Below, in pieces: positions 26,651-35,098 of a DNA stretch of 55,529 nt. Location: contig JACQBQ010000021.1 of NCBI GenBank assembly GCA_016201905.1, positions 1 through 55,529 on the forward strand, written 5' to 3'. A program made the translations under genes and the position numbers. A model generated the notes under the pieces. It was given only the letters and a program-made list of their open reading frames with translations. It ran no database searches and was not told the origin of the DNA. How positions within the stretch are numbered: the first letter of the stretch is position 1; every line of letters starts with the position of its first letter. This DNA comes from Candidatus Melainabacteria bacterium (lineage in GTDB: Bacteria; Cyanobacteriota; Vampirovibrionia; 2-02-FULL-35-15).

Positions 26651-26983
26651 ATGATTTTAAGAGTTGGTAGTTATAAACCTGTACCATTTACTGGTGGGAA
26701 AAATGAAGATCCAGCATTTGATAAAGCTTTAACAGACAAAGATAAATTTGTAGAAAAGTTTAAAATACTTGCTGGTGGAACCTATACACAAAATGGGACA
26801 AATAGTTGCACTGTAGTCATAGATGATGAAAATAACTATTGCATCAAAGTTACCGGAACTTCAGAAGATGCATTAAAACATTTACCTGATTCATATGGTA
26901 AAGAACCTAAAACCAGAATAATTAAAGAAGTAATTGGTGTAATTCCTCCACAAGATATACAACGTTTTACAACGTTTATTTAA
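26651..26983 (+). CDS. Small soluble protein, unknown
   Basis: A 110-residue protein with a good TAGGAGGAT ribosome-binding site before ATG 26651. It has alternating strands and turns (CTVVIDDENNYCIKVTG) and no signal peptide or membrane segment. No domain recognised. It stands alone between the small membrane pair and the convergent PEPCK-like gene. Confidence 0.5.
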   Translation: MILRVGSYKPVPFTGGKNEDPAFDKALTDKDKFVEKFKILAGGTYTQNGTNSCTVVIDDENNYCIKVTGTSEDALKHLPDSYGKEPKTRIIKEVIGVIPPQDIQRFTTFI

Positions 26984-27005
26984 TTCTTAAAGAATCTCAA
27001 AAAAA

Positions 27006-28829
27006 TTAGTTAGCACCGGCTTTCTTCTGTAATATTTTAATTAAAACTTCTGCCAGTTCTTTTGAAATAGCTCCAGCTCTCTTTGCCATTAAGATTGCAG
27101 TTCCTTTTATTGCAAGCTCTTGCTCATCAGTAGTAAGGGAATTCCAGTCTCTATTTTTAGCATCTTTTATACCAAGACCTATCCAGCATGGCTTGCCTAT
27201 ATTAATAGCTGAGCAGTTTAATTTTTCACCATAGCTTTCATAAAACTCTCTTTGAAACTTATCATAAGCTAAAACTTTGTCTGGCTTTGCCAGATATTTC
27301 GTACCTACTATTTCAAAAGTTGGCTGTCCCCATTTTTCAGGACCACTGGCTCCTGGTCCAAACTTTGTCGGCACAAAACGAAACACTTCCCAGGCACGTT
27401 TAGCTCCTTTTAAAGGTACAACAAAACTACATTCTCCTTCCTTAAAAAATGTTTCCATTGTATAAGGCAGCTTGCAGTCTTCATCTGTAAAACCTGCTCC
27501 CTTTATTTCTTTATTTACAGCTTCTATTCCAGAGTCATCGTCAAACTTAAGTAAAATATTTACCGCTGTAAGTGGAGCTGAAAATGAAAGGCCACTAGCC
27601 GGATTAGAAACAGCATCTCCTGGATTTGCAATGACACGAGAGTTTGGCATACCGATTGAATCATGCAAAAGAAACTTTTTATCAGGAGAGACTTTTACGT
27701 TCTCCTTTAGTGCCTTTGCAAATATTCCATCCCTGGCTTCTTTCATCAGCGCAGGCATTTTATTTTCTGGTATTCTGTCATCAACAAAGTTTGTTCGCGG
27801 GTAAATATGTCGCTCAGAAATTGTGGCTATATGTTTTCTGTCAATGTATAACCAGTCATCAGAATGGTATTGAGACCTTATGCTTTTTGCTTCCTGAATT
27901 AATTTTGGATCAGTCATGGATTCTAATAATTGTGGTACCCACTCATTCATTGTGCCAAGCATAGCTTCCTGTGTAGATTTCCCTGTTCCTGTTGGGGCTA
28001 CAAATGCAATGGCTTTTCCATTTACTACTGCTGCTGCTGCATGAAGAGAATGGAACTGCATACTATAAGGTAAGCTCTCTCCAACATCTGAAACAGCACC
28101 AAGCGCCCAGCTCTTTAGCTGCCCGTAATAGTCAGTGTTCAGTGCAACAATTGTATGAGTGTCAGGATTGTAATAAGCGCCGGGCTTTTCAAAATCCGGA
28201 CTTTCTTTATAAAGCACTTCAATGAGTTCTTTTAGTTTTGGTTCACCAACAAACTGTTCACCTGTTTTACAGCTCTCTTTTTCAAACCTTTCTTTGAAGA
28301 TGGGATCAATTGCATTAATCATTCTGACAAACGGCAATTTGTTTTTTTCTATATAATCTAATTTTTTTCTATAGTCTCCAAACTCTTCACCTAAAACACA
28401 AATTCCAAGTACAAACCAGTTTCTAGACCAGAAATTAAACATGTGTGGTGAGTTTGTTTCAAGAAGAGCAGGTATACCATTAATTAAAGCAAGAGATTGA
28501 TAAGGTGCTGAGCTGCCAAAGGTTTTCCTTGCTTTGTTTTCTTTTTCTTTTATACGTTCAACTGAACATGGTTTTTCTGCAATATCACTTCTACGCCTAA
28601 GGTAAGTATTGTGATTATATTTCCCGGGGATATTTTTGAATAATTCTCCGGTCACTGGGTCAATTAAGCCAAAATTTTTGTTTAAATCAATATTTATAAT
28701 GTCAGAGGCTTTAAAACCAACACCACTAAAGTAATCAGGCGGATTGTAATAGTCTACCTTTGCATTACTTGTACTGGTTTTAATAGCATTAAAAATTTCT
28801 TTTGGATTAAGTTGTGTAATCTGTGGCAT
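27006..28829 (-). CDS. PEPCK/HPr kinase-like P-loop protein
   Basis: About 607 residues. AAGGAGAT lies 7-8 nt before ATG 28829 (MPQITQLNPKE), which decides the start over the longer open frame. The centre has a P-loop, FVAPTGTGKST, followed by a region with YHSDDWLYID that could be the second metal/kinase motif, the layout of the ATP-type PEP carboxykinase and HprK superfamily. The usual PEPCK substrate motifs were not found, so it is not called as PEPCK itself. It is divergent from leuA. Confidence 0.55.
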   Translation of the reverse strand: MPQITQLNPKEIFNAIKTSTSNAKVDYYNPPDYFSGVGFKASDIINIDLNKNFGLIDPVTGELFKNIPGKYNHNTYLRRRSDIAEKPCSVERIKEKENKARKTFGSSAPYQSLALINGIPALLETNSPHMFNFWSRNWFVLGICVLGEEFGDYRKKLDYIEKNKLPFVRMINAIDPIFKERFEKESCKTGEQFVGEPKLKELIEVLYKESPDFEKPGAYYNPDTHTIVALNTDYYGQLKSWALGAVSDVGESLPYSMQFHSLHAAAAVVNGKAIAFVAPTGTGKSTQEAMLGTMNEWVPQLLESMTDPKLIQEAKSIRSQYHSDDWLYIDRKHIATISERHIYPRTNFVDDRIPENKMPALMKEARDGIFAKALKENVKVSPDKKFLLHDSIGMPNSRVIANPGDAVSNPASGLSFSAPLTAVNILLKFDDDSGIEAVNKEIKGAGFTDEDCKLPYTMETFFKEGECSFVVPLKGAKRAWEVFRFVPTKFGPGASGPEKWGQPTFEIVGTKYLAKPDKVLAYDKFQREFYESYGEKLNCSAINIGKPCWIGLGIKDAKNRDWNSLTTDEQELAIKGTAILMAKRAGAISKELAEVLIKILQKKAGAN

Positions 28830-28936
28830 TTTCATATCTCCTTTGATAATCTTTTTGCAAACATGTACACATTTTAAACGATAATTAACACTTGTGACTG
28901 AAATGTTTTGTACAATATATATTAAGCAGGACAAAA

Positions 28937-30517
28937 ATGGCAAGTGATAAAGAAAAAGTATTTATTTTTGATACTACACTAAGGGATGGTGAACAATCTC
29001 CTGGGGCCACTTTAAACATTCAGGAAAAACTAGAAATTGCAAAACAGCTTGCAAAGCTTGGTGTAGATATTATTGAAGCAGGGTTTCCGTTTTCAAGCCC
29101 CGGAGACTATGAGGCAGTAAAGCTCATCGGTAAAGAAGTTCAGGGACCAGTTATTTGTGCTTTAGCAAGGGCAAGAAAAGAAGACATTGATAAAGCAGCA
29201 GGTGCCTTAGAATCTGCAAAGAAAAAAAGAATTCACACTTTTATAGCAACAAGCGATATTCATATCGAGCATAAATTAAAAACTACACGTGAAAAAGTTT
29301 TAAAAACTGCTGTTGAGATGGTCCGCTATGCAAAAAGTTTTACAGACAACGTTGAGTTTTCACCTGAAGATGCAGGAAGATCTGATCCAAAGTTTTTATT
29401 TGAAATATTAGAGGCGACGATTGAAGTTGGTGCAACTACAGTAAATATTCCTGATACAGTTGGATATACTGTGCCAAGTGAGTTTGGTGGGTTAATTAAA
29501 GCTATAAAAGAAAATGTACCAAATATAAACAAGGCAGTAATCTCAGTTCACTGTCACAATGATTTGGGTTTAGCTGTTGCAAACTCGCTCAGTGCTGTAG
29601 TAAATGGTGCCCGTCAAGTGGAATGTACCATAAATGGAATTGGTGAGCGGGCAGGGAATTGTTCACTTGAAGAAATAGTAATGATTTTAAAAACAAGACC
29701 AACTCTTGGTTTACATACAGATATTGACTCTACACAGATTTACAGATCAAGCAGGCTTGTCAGCACACTTACAAATATGCTTGTCCAGCCAAATAAAGCA
29801 ATTGTCGGAGCAAATGCATTTGCACATGAATCAGGTATTCATCAGGATGGATTTTTAAAATATAAAAGAACTTATGAAATCATGAATCCGGAAGATGTTG
29901 GGTTACTTACATCCAAACTTCCACTTGGTCCACGCTCGGGGCGTCATGCATTAAAAGAAAAACTTTCAGAGCTCGGTTATCATCTAAATGAAGAGCAGCT
30001 TGATAAGGCATTCATAAGATTTAAAGAAATCGCTGATAAGAAAAAACAGGTGGTAGATCGTGATTTAGAATCCATAATCCGTGACGAGCAAAGAATTGCA
30101 GAAACTACATCACACTATGAGCTTGAAAACCTACAAATAGCCTGTGGAACAGGTTTGCCGACAGCATCTGTATGCTTACGTAGAACAAGTGACAATGTAT
30201 TTTTAAAAGACTCAGCACTTGGAACAGGACCAGTTGATGCTATATATAAGACTATAAATAAAATTGTTCAGATACCAAATGAGTTAATAGAATTTTCAGT
30301 TCAGTCTGTAACAGAAGGAATCGATGCCTTGGGTGAAGTAACTATTCGTATTCAACAGGATAGTTTAATTTACAATGGTCATGCTGCAAATACTGACATC
30401 ACGATTGCTAGTGCAAAAGCATACTTAAATGCACTGAATAAATTAATCGATGCAATTAACAGGGGTGAAAAAATTCTTGCTCAGAAAGAAGAGCTTAAGA
30501 GTAAGAAGGGTGTTTAG
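28937..30517 (+). CDS. leuA: 2-isopropylmalate synthase
   Basis: LeuA condenses acetyl-CoA with 2-oxoisovalerate, the first step of leucine synthesis. The 526-residue product begins with [15 protein letters not shown], carries the metal-binding [14 protein letters not shown] and [14 protein letters not shown] motifs, and ends with the leucine-sensing LeuA dimer domain (residues about 390-510, [15 protein letters not shown]). leuB, leuC and leuD are not in the window. Its 3' end overlaps the convergent pabC by 23 bp. Confidence 0.93.
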   Translation: MASDKEKVFIFDTTLRDGEQSPGATLNIQEKLEIAKQLAKLGVDIIEAGFPFSSPGDYEAVKLIGKEVQGPVICALARARKEDIDKAAGALESAKKKRIHTFIATSDIHIEHKLKTTREKVLKTAVEMVRYAKSFTDNVEFSPEDAGRSDPKFLFEILEATIEVGATTVNIPDTVGYTVPSEFGGLIKAIKENVPNINKAVISVHCHNDLGLAVANSLSAVVNGARQVECTINGIGERAGNCSLEEIVMILKTRPTLGLHTDIDSTQIYRSSRLVSTLTNMLVQPNKAIVGANAFAHESGIHQDGFLKYKRTYEIMNPEDVGLLTSKLPLGPRSGRHALKEKLSELGYHLNEEQLDKAFIRFKEIADKKKQVVDRDLESIIRDEQRIAETTSHYELENLQIACGTGLPTASVCLRRTSDNVFLKDSALGTGPVDAIYKTINKIVQIPNELIEFSVQSVTEGIDALGEVTIRIQQDSLIYNGHAANTDITIASAKAYLNALNKLIDAINRGEKILAQKEELKSKKGV

Positions 30518-31343
30518 ACAAGCTGGCATTCAGATATTCCTGAACTTCTCCATCGTAAGCATTTTTTAGACGAATTGTTTTTGAATCTCTTGAAAAATTA
30601 TACTCTTTATCCTCAAACTTAATTCTGGAAACCGGCATAATGCCTATTATTGCATTGGTTATAAAAGCATCAGCTGCTTTACCCAGATAAAGACTATGAA
30701 CGTTTTTTTCTTCAATTACCGTTCCTTCTTTTTTTGCAATTTCAATTATTTTAGCTCTAGTTACACCAGAAAGAATTCCGCTTTCTAGAAGTGGTGTGAT
30801 TATTTTATCTTCTATTACTAAAAAGATATTTGCTCTTGTGCATTCTATGAGTTCATTCCTCTCATTTACATACAGTGCATCATTGAAATCACTTTCTATA
30901 GCTTTTTTATATGCCACATAACTGTCTGCCCTGCTTGTAGTTTTATGCCTGAAGGAAACAGACTTAGAATCCCTGCTTAAAGTATATGAAAGCAAAGAAT
31001 AAGCACCTGGGAGCTTTTCAAGTGGTGAGGTTAAAATTAAAACATTAAATTTATCTTCAATGCGTTTTGAAATGATGATTTTTACTCTTCCTGAGGTTAA
31101 TTTGTTTGCATGCAAAATATCCTGTATCCATTTTTTTACTTCTTTCTCTTCTACTGGAAATGACATTTCCAGCTCTTTTGCACTATGAGTGAGCCTTTTA
31201 TAATGATATTCAAAAAAAAGTGGTATGCCTTGTTCACACCTTATAGTTTCAAAAAGCCCATAGCCAAATTGATAAGAAAGATCATTTATGCTTATCTTTG
31301 CATCTTCTTCTTTTAGGATTTGACCATTTAAGAAAACTAGCAT
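30495..31343 (-). CDS. pabC: Aminodeoxychorismate lyase-like class IV aminotransferase
   Basis: A fold-type IV PLP enzyme of 282 residues. It starts [34 protein letters not shown], as in PabC and branched-chain aminotransferases. The PLP Lys is in the YKKAIESD region and the cofactor pocket in [11 protein letters not shown]. It overlaps pabB by 7 bp, directly downstream, which favours 4-amino-4-deoxychorismate lyase (PABA synthesis) over IlvE. Confidence 0.78.
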   Translation of the reverse strand: MLVFLNGQILKEEDAKISINDLSYQFGYGLFETIRCEQGIPLFFEYHYKRLTHSAKELEMSFPVEEKEVKKWIQDILHANKLTSGRVKIIISKRIEDKFNVLILTSPLEKLPGAYSLLSYTLSRDSKSVSFRHKTTSRADSYVAYKKAIESDFNDALYVNERNELIECTRANIFLVIEDKIITPLLESGILSGVTRAKIIEIAKKEGTVIEEKNVHSLYLGKAADAFITNAIIGIMPVSRIKFEDKEYNFSRDSKTIRLKNAYDGEVQEYLNASLSKHPSYS

Positions 31344-32668
31344 GGTGCTTTTATTCCAAGGGTACTCATTATACCTTTAGCTTTCAATCTTATCTCTTCT
31401 AATTCACTTTCTGGCTCTGAATCAGCAACAATTCCACCACCTACGTTAAAAGTGATTTTGTTATTGTGAATGAACATTGTTCTAATTAAAATATTAAAGT
31501 TCATGGTTCCATCAGTCCTTATATAACCAAATGAGCCTGTATATGCTCCTCGCTTTGTAGGTTCAATTTTATCTATTATTTTCATTGCTGCAATTTTCGG
31601 TGCACCTGTAATAGAACCACTTGGAAATAATGCCATGAATATTTCTTTTAAGTTTATATTAGCTCTAAGCTTTCCTTCAATCGTAGAAACTACATGATTT
31701 AAATGCTTGTAAGATTCAATATCCAAGAGCTTTTTAGCGATTATAGAACCATATTCACAAACCCTTCCTAAATCATTTCTTTCTAAATCCACAATCATTA
31801 TATTTTCAGCTTGATTTTTTAAATCAATGTTTAATTCATATTTGGGCAAGGTGCCTTTTATTGGTCTTGTTCTTATATAGCCATCTTTAACAAATAAAAA
31901 CTCTTCCGGCGAACTAGAAAGAATACTTACAAAAGGTGTCTTAAAAAAACATCCATATGGATTTGGTGAAGCATCTCTTAGTTTTAAATATATAGCCAGC
32001 TCATCGATATCAGACTGTTCTATAGAGTATTCACGCGTCAGGTTTACCTGGTAAACATTTCCTGCTTTAATTTCATCCTTTATGAGTCTGACTTTTTCTA
32101 AATATTCAGAGTCTGTAATATTAGAAGTGAGATGCTTACATGATACGTCATTGCGAGCCAAAGGCGAAGCAATCTCCATAGCGTCTACATAGCCAGATCG
32201 AGATTGCTGTGGAGACGTTGCATGCAACGTCTCTTTGCTCCTCGCAATGACATTTTGACCCATATCTTGTACATCATCAAAATACGCAAAGAAAAAATCT
32301 GGGTAATTGTTTTTTTTACCTCTTTGAAATAAATCATAAGAAAAATATCCTACAAATATTCCATTTTTATTTTTTTTCTCTTCATTAAGCTTTTCTTCTA
32401 AAAAATCAAAACAATTTCCATTTACAAATGTAATTGCTCCGCTATCACACTCATATAGATTAACTTCATTCAGAAATCCATATAAGTAATATTTTAGATT
32501 AGTACCATAAAATGAAAGATTACAGTGCTCACTTGGTCCACCAGAGCTATCGATCCAGAAAGATATTGGACTTTCTTTCAAAGAATCTAAAAAACTTTCT
32601 TTGCCTGTTGAGTGTTCTCTTGGAACATCCCTACAGTTATTTTGTTCTTTCAACTTCAACCGATACAT
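31337..32668 (-). CDS. pabB: Aminodeoxychorismate synthase component I, with in-frame insertion
   Basis: A chorismate-binding enzyme of 443 residues. Family motifs are SSSPEEFLFV, RTRPIKGTLP, IVDLERNDLGRVC, LFPSGSITGAPKIAAMKII and GAYTGSFGYI. PabB is preferred over TrpE because of the folB-pabB-pabC order. About 35 extra residues near position 150, from the element at 32147-32251, lie before the catalytic domain (SEYLEKVRLIKDEIKAGNVYQVNL). AAGGAG directly touches ATG 32668, so TTG at 32659 may be the real start. PabA is not in the window. Confidence 0.85.
   Translation of the reverse strand: MYRLKLKEQNNCRDVPREHSTGKESFLDSLKESPISFWIDSSGGPSEHCNLSFYGTNLKYYLYGFLNEVNLYECDSGAITFVNGNCFDFLEEKLNEEKKNKNGIFVGYFSYDLFQRGKKNNYPDFFFAYFDDVQDMGQNVIARSKETLHATSPQQSRSGYVDAMEIASPLARNDVSCKHLTSNITDSEYLEKVRLIKDEIKAGNVYQVNLTREYSIEQSDIDELAIYLKLRDASPNPYGCFFKTPFVSILSSSPEEFLFVKDGYIRTRPIKGTLPKYELNIDLKNQAENIMIVDLERNDLGRVCEYGSIIAKKLLDIESYKHLNHVVSTIEGKLRANINLKEIFMALFPSGSITGAPKIAAMKIIDKIEPTKRGAYTGSFGYIRTDGTMNFNILIRTMFIHNNKITFNVGGGIVADSEPESELEEIRLKAKGIMSTLGIKAPC
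32147..32251. repeat. Palindromic element inserted in frame in pabB
   Basis: The ends are GTCATTGCGAG and CTCGCAATGAC. The inner arms are GAAGCAATCTC and GAGATTGCT, and there is a palindrome GAGACGTTGCATGCAACGTCTC (22 bp span). On the pabB strand it reads VIARSKETLHATSPQQSRS, sharing SKETLHATSPQQSRS with the nuclease copy. Confidence 0.9.
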
Positions 32669-33059
32669 CTCCTTGAAATTCTGGGAAAGGAATATGTGGT
32701 TTACGTACTATAACTCTGGCTTTCAAAACAAAAGAATGTTGTAAAAAAGATAAGGCTAAGTCCTCAGCAAGAGTCTCTATAAGCGAGTGTGGCTTAGACT
32801 GGGCAATTCTTTGAACTGTTTTATAAATATCTACATAACTAAAAGTATCATTTATATCGTCTGAATTAGTAAGCTTATCTGAAGCAACATCCACATGAAC
32901 ATCAATAAATAACTTTTGTCCAAGCTTTTTTTCTTCACTATGAATTCCTATTGAGCAGTAACAAGGAATATTGTGAACATTTATAGCAGTACACTTAACC
33001 TTTTTATTCAATGGTTTTTCAATGTGATTTGTAGATTCTTTTAGTTCAATGCTTGACAT
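32637..33059 (-). CDS. folB: Dihydroneopterin aldolase
   Basis: FolB makes 6-hydroxymethyl-dihydropterin in folate synthesis. The 140-residue product has GIHSEEKKLGQKLFIDV (catalytic Glu), SYVDIYKTVQ, HSLIETLAEDLA and VRKPHIPFP (catalytic Lys), all typical. The first 20 residues are an extension. The 3' end overlaps pabB by 32 bp, so folB-pabB-pabC form one translationally linked operon. Confidence 0.9.
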   Translation of the reverse strand: MSSIELKESTNHIEKPLNKKVKCTAINVHNIPCYCSIGIHSEEKKLGQKLFIDVHVDVASDKLTNSDDINDTFSYVDIYKTVQRIAQSKPHSLIETLAEDLALSFLQHSFVLKARVIVRKPHIPFPEFQGDVSVEVERTK

Positions 33060-33120
33060 TTTGATTTACCTTTTCTAATTTCATAATATTATAACCTGTA
33101 ATTGCGTATGCTAGCCAAGT

Positions 33121-34107
33121 TTATTCTTTAATATTCAAAATACCCTGAGTAAATCTTGTACTGGCCACCCTGTCAAATAGCATAGATAGGTGAGTAAGGT
33201 TTTTTATCTTTTCTGAAAAGTAATCAAATCTTTTTAATAAATCGCTAGCTGCTGCACAAATCCACAATAAGCCAGATTGTGCAATTGGAGAGCGCAAATT
33301 TATTCCTTCACTTGATTTTGATCCTTGTCTTTGGTGAGTTTCTAAACTTTGTTCATTGGTAATATTTTTATGGAACAGCATAGACGACTCAATTGCTACT
33401 GTAGAACAGTTTCTAATTACTGCCTCTAATTTTTTAAGATTTAAAATACCAAAAACTGGGGCAATTAACATAAATAAGTTGCTTGCAAATAAAGAGTGAG
33501 TCATTTTTTTTATCCTCGATGGTTTTTTATATAATTCAATTAACATTTTCTTGCTTTCACTAAGAGTAGTAGTAATGCTACTCCACCATCCTCTGCTTTT
33601 AAAATCACCATTAATTACTTGAGGATTTTTATTTTTATCTAAAATTGGTTCCCCATTATCATCTACTATTTCACGTTGATCGGTTATAACCGCAAAATTA
33701 ATAAGGCCTTCAGCAAAACCTACTGCAACCCACATGTTATAACCTGTACTAAGCAAAGCAATTGGGGATGCTATTGCATATCCTAAAAATGGGAGGAAAT
33801 TTTTCTTCTGCCATAAATCAATTGCCCCAATAACATGAGCTACACTAAATGCAGCTTTTGATAATTTTTCACTGATAGATTCTAATTTTTCCTGTATTGA
33901 ATTAGCAATGTCAAAATTCCCATTTAAGAAGGTAATTAGACTAACTAGTGATGAAAATCCATTTGCACAATAATTTATTACTTTCTTTGTATCATCATTT
34001 TTAAAAACTTCAAGGATTTTTCCCTTGTTTCCACTTGTAATATGTTTTGCAGATGAGGAAACTCCACCAATAAGGCTTTTAGATGCTCCAGCTAAAGCAA
34101 GTGACAT
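33121..34107 (-). CDS. Membrane-associated protein, unknown
   Basis: A 328-residue protein with no recognised domain. Several moderately hydrophobic segments are visible (near residues 50-62, 100-122 and 208-222: NFLPFLGYAIASPIALL, SNLFMLIAPVFGI). A charged loop with ITDQREIVDDNGEPILDKN separates them. There is no signal peptide cleavage site. It begins 101 bp from the transporter gene on the same strand. Confidence 0.5.
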   Translation of the reverse strand: MSLALAGASKSLIGGVSSSAKHITSGNKGKILEVFKNDDTKKVINYCANGFSSLVSLITFLNGNFDIANSIQEKLESISEKLSKAAFSVAHVIGAIDLWQKKNFLPFLGYAIASPIALLSTGYNMWVAVGFAEGLINFAVITDQREIVDDNGEPILDKNKNPQVINGDFKSRGWWSSITTTLSESKKMLIELYKKPSRIKKMTHSLFASNLFMLIAPVFGILNLKKLEAVIRNCSTVAIESSMLFHKNITNEQSLETHQRQGSKSSEGINLRSPIAQSGLLWICAAASDLLKRFDYFSEKIKNLTHLSMLFDRVASTRFTQGILNIKE

Positions 34108-34175
34108 TTGTAAGTAATTCCTTAAGCAATATTTTAAATATCTTACTTAGAAAAGTACTTGATCTTACAAAGCAC

Positions 34176-35075
34176 TTACATAGTTGTAACTTTCAAAAAC
34201 AGTTTTCTTAAATCTATTTCCAAATCAGATATTACAATTGCTAAAAGTATTAACAATCCACCAAATGCTGAGTTAAGAATGAAAGCTTCTTTACCAAAAG
34301 TCCATGCAAAAACTGCCCCAAAAAGTGGTTCCAGAGCAAAAATTAATGAGACTTTAATTGGCGAAGTAATTTTCTGAGCTATAAGCTGAATTAAAAATGC
34401 TAAGACCGTTGGAAAAAGCGTTAAATAAATAATTATCCAAAAAACATTTTCAGTACTAAATGCAAAATCAAGTTTAAAAAAGAAAGCAGTGATAAAGCTA
34501 AAAATAGAAACAAATAAAAATTGCTGAAAGCATAGAACAAAAGGATCAATATTATTTTTCACGAATTTATCACCGAATAGCACATGCAATGCATAAGCAA
34601 TTGCAGTAATTATTGTTATTAAGTCACCTTTATTTATACTATTTAAACCACCTGTTAGAAGCCACAGTCCAATTAAGGCAATGAAAATTGCAATTATTTG
34701 AATAAGCGATGGCATAATTCTAAAAAAAACAAAAGAAAATATTGGAATAAATGCTACGAATAAACCTGTTATAAATGCAGCATTTGCAGCACTTGTAAAA
34801 ACCAGTCCGATAGTTTGAGAAATATAGATTGCCCATAAGAAAAATCCTAAAACGAATCCCTCTTTTAAATTAGAAAATAATTGCCGTTTAGTAATCAAAA
34901 GAAAAATAGAAACTATAATTGCAGCAAGTAAAAACCTATAAGCACATAAAATTACAGGATCAATATGTTTTACAACACCTTTTACAATAAAAAAAGTAGT
35001 ACCCCACACCGCACTTGCATAAAGTAACCCTAGATCTGCAAGAAAAGTTTTATTGTTTCTTATATTTTGTGACAT
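34176..35075 (-). CDS. EamA/DMT-family transporter
   Basis: A 299-residue inner-membrane carrier with about ten hydrophobic helices arranged as two EamA repeats. It starts ADLGLLYASAVWGTTFFIVK, the usual first helix, and has an ALEPLFGAVFAW segment in the ninth, the family signature. The substrate is unknown (metabolite or amino acid efflux is usual). Confidence 0.87.
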   Translation of the reverse strand: MSQNIRNNKTFLADLGLLYASAVWGTTFFIVKGVVKHIDPVILCAYRFLLAAIIVSIFLLITKRQLFSNLKEGFVLGFFLWAIYISQTIGLVFTSAANAAFITGLFVAFIPIFSFVFFRIMPSLIQIIAIFIALIGLWLLTGGLNSINKGDLITIITAIAYALHVLFGDKFVKNNIDPFVLCFQQFLFVSIFSFITAFFFKLDFAFSTENVFWIIIYLTLFPTVLAFLIQLIAQKITSPIKVSLIFALEPLFGAVFAWTFGKEAFILNSAFGGLLILLAIVISDLEIDLRKLFLKVTTM

Positions 35076-35098
35076 ACTTCTTAGCTAAAACAAACCAA

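Noticed and set aside
27277-28225. Several plus-strand frames opposite the PEPCK-like gene
   Set aside because: They are compositional shadows with no start signals; the minus-strand gene has a strong ribosome-binding site and P-loop.
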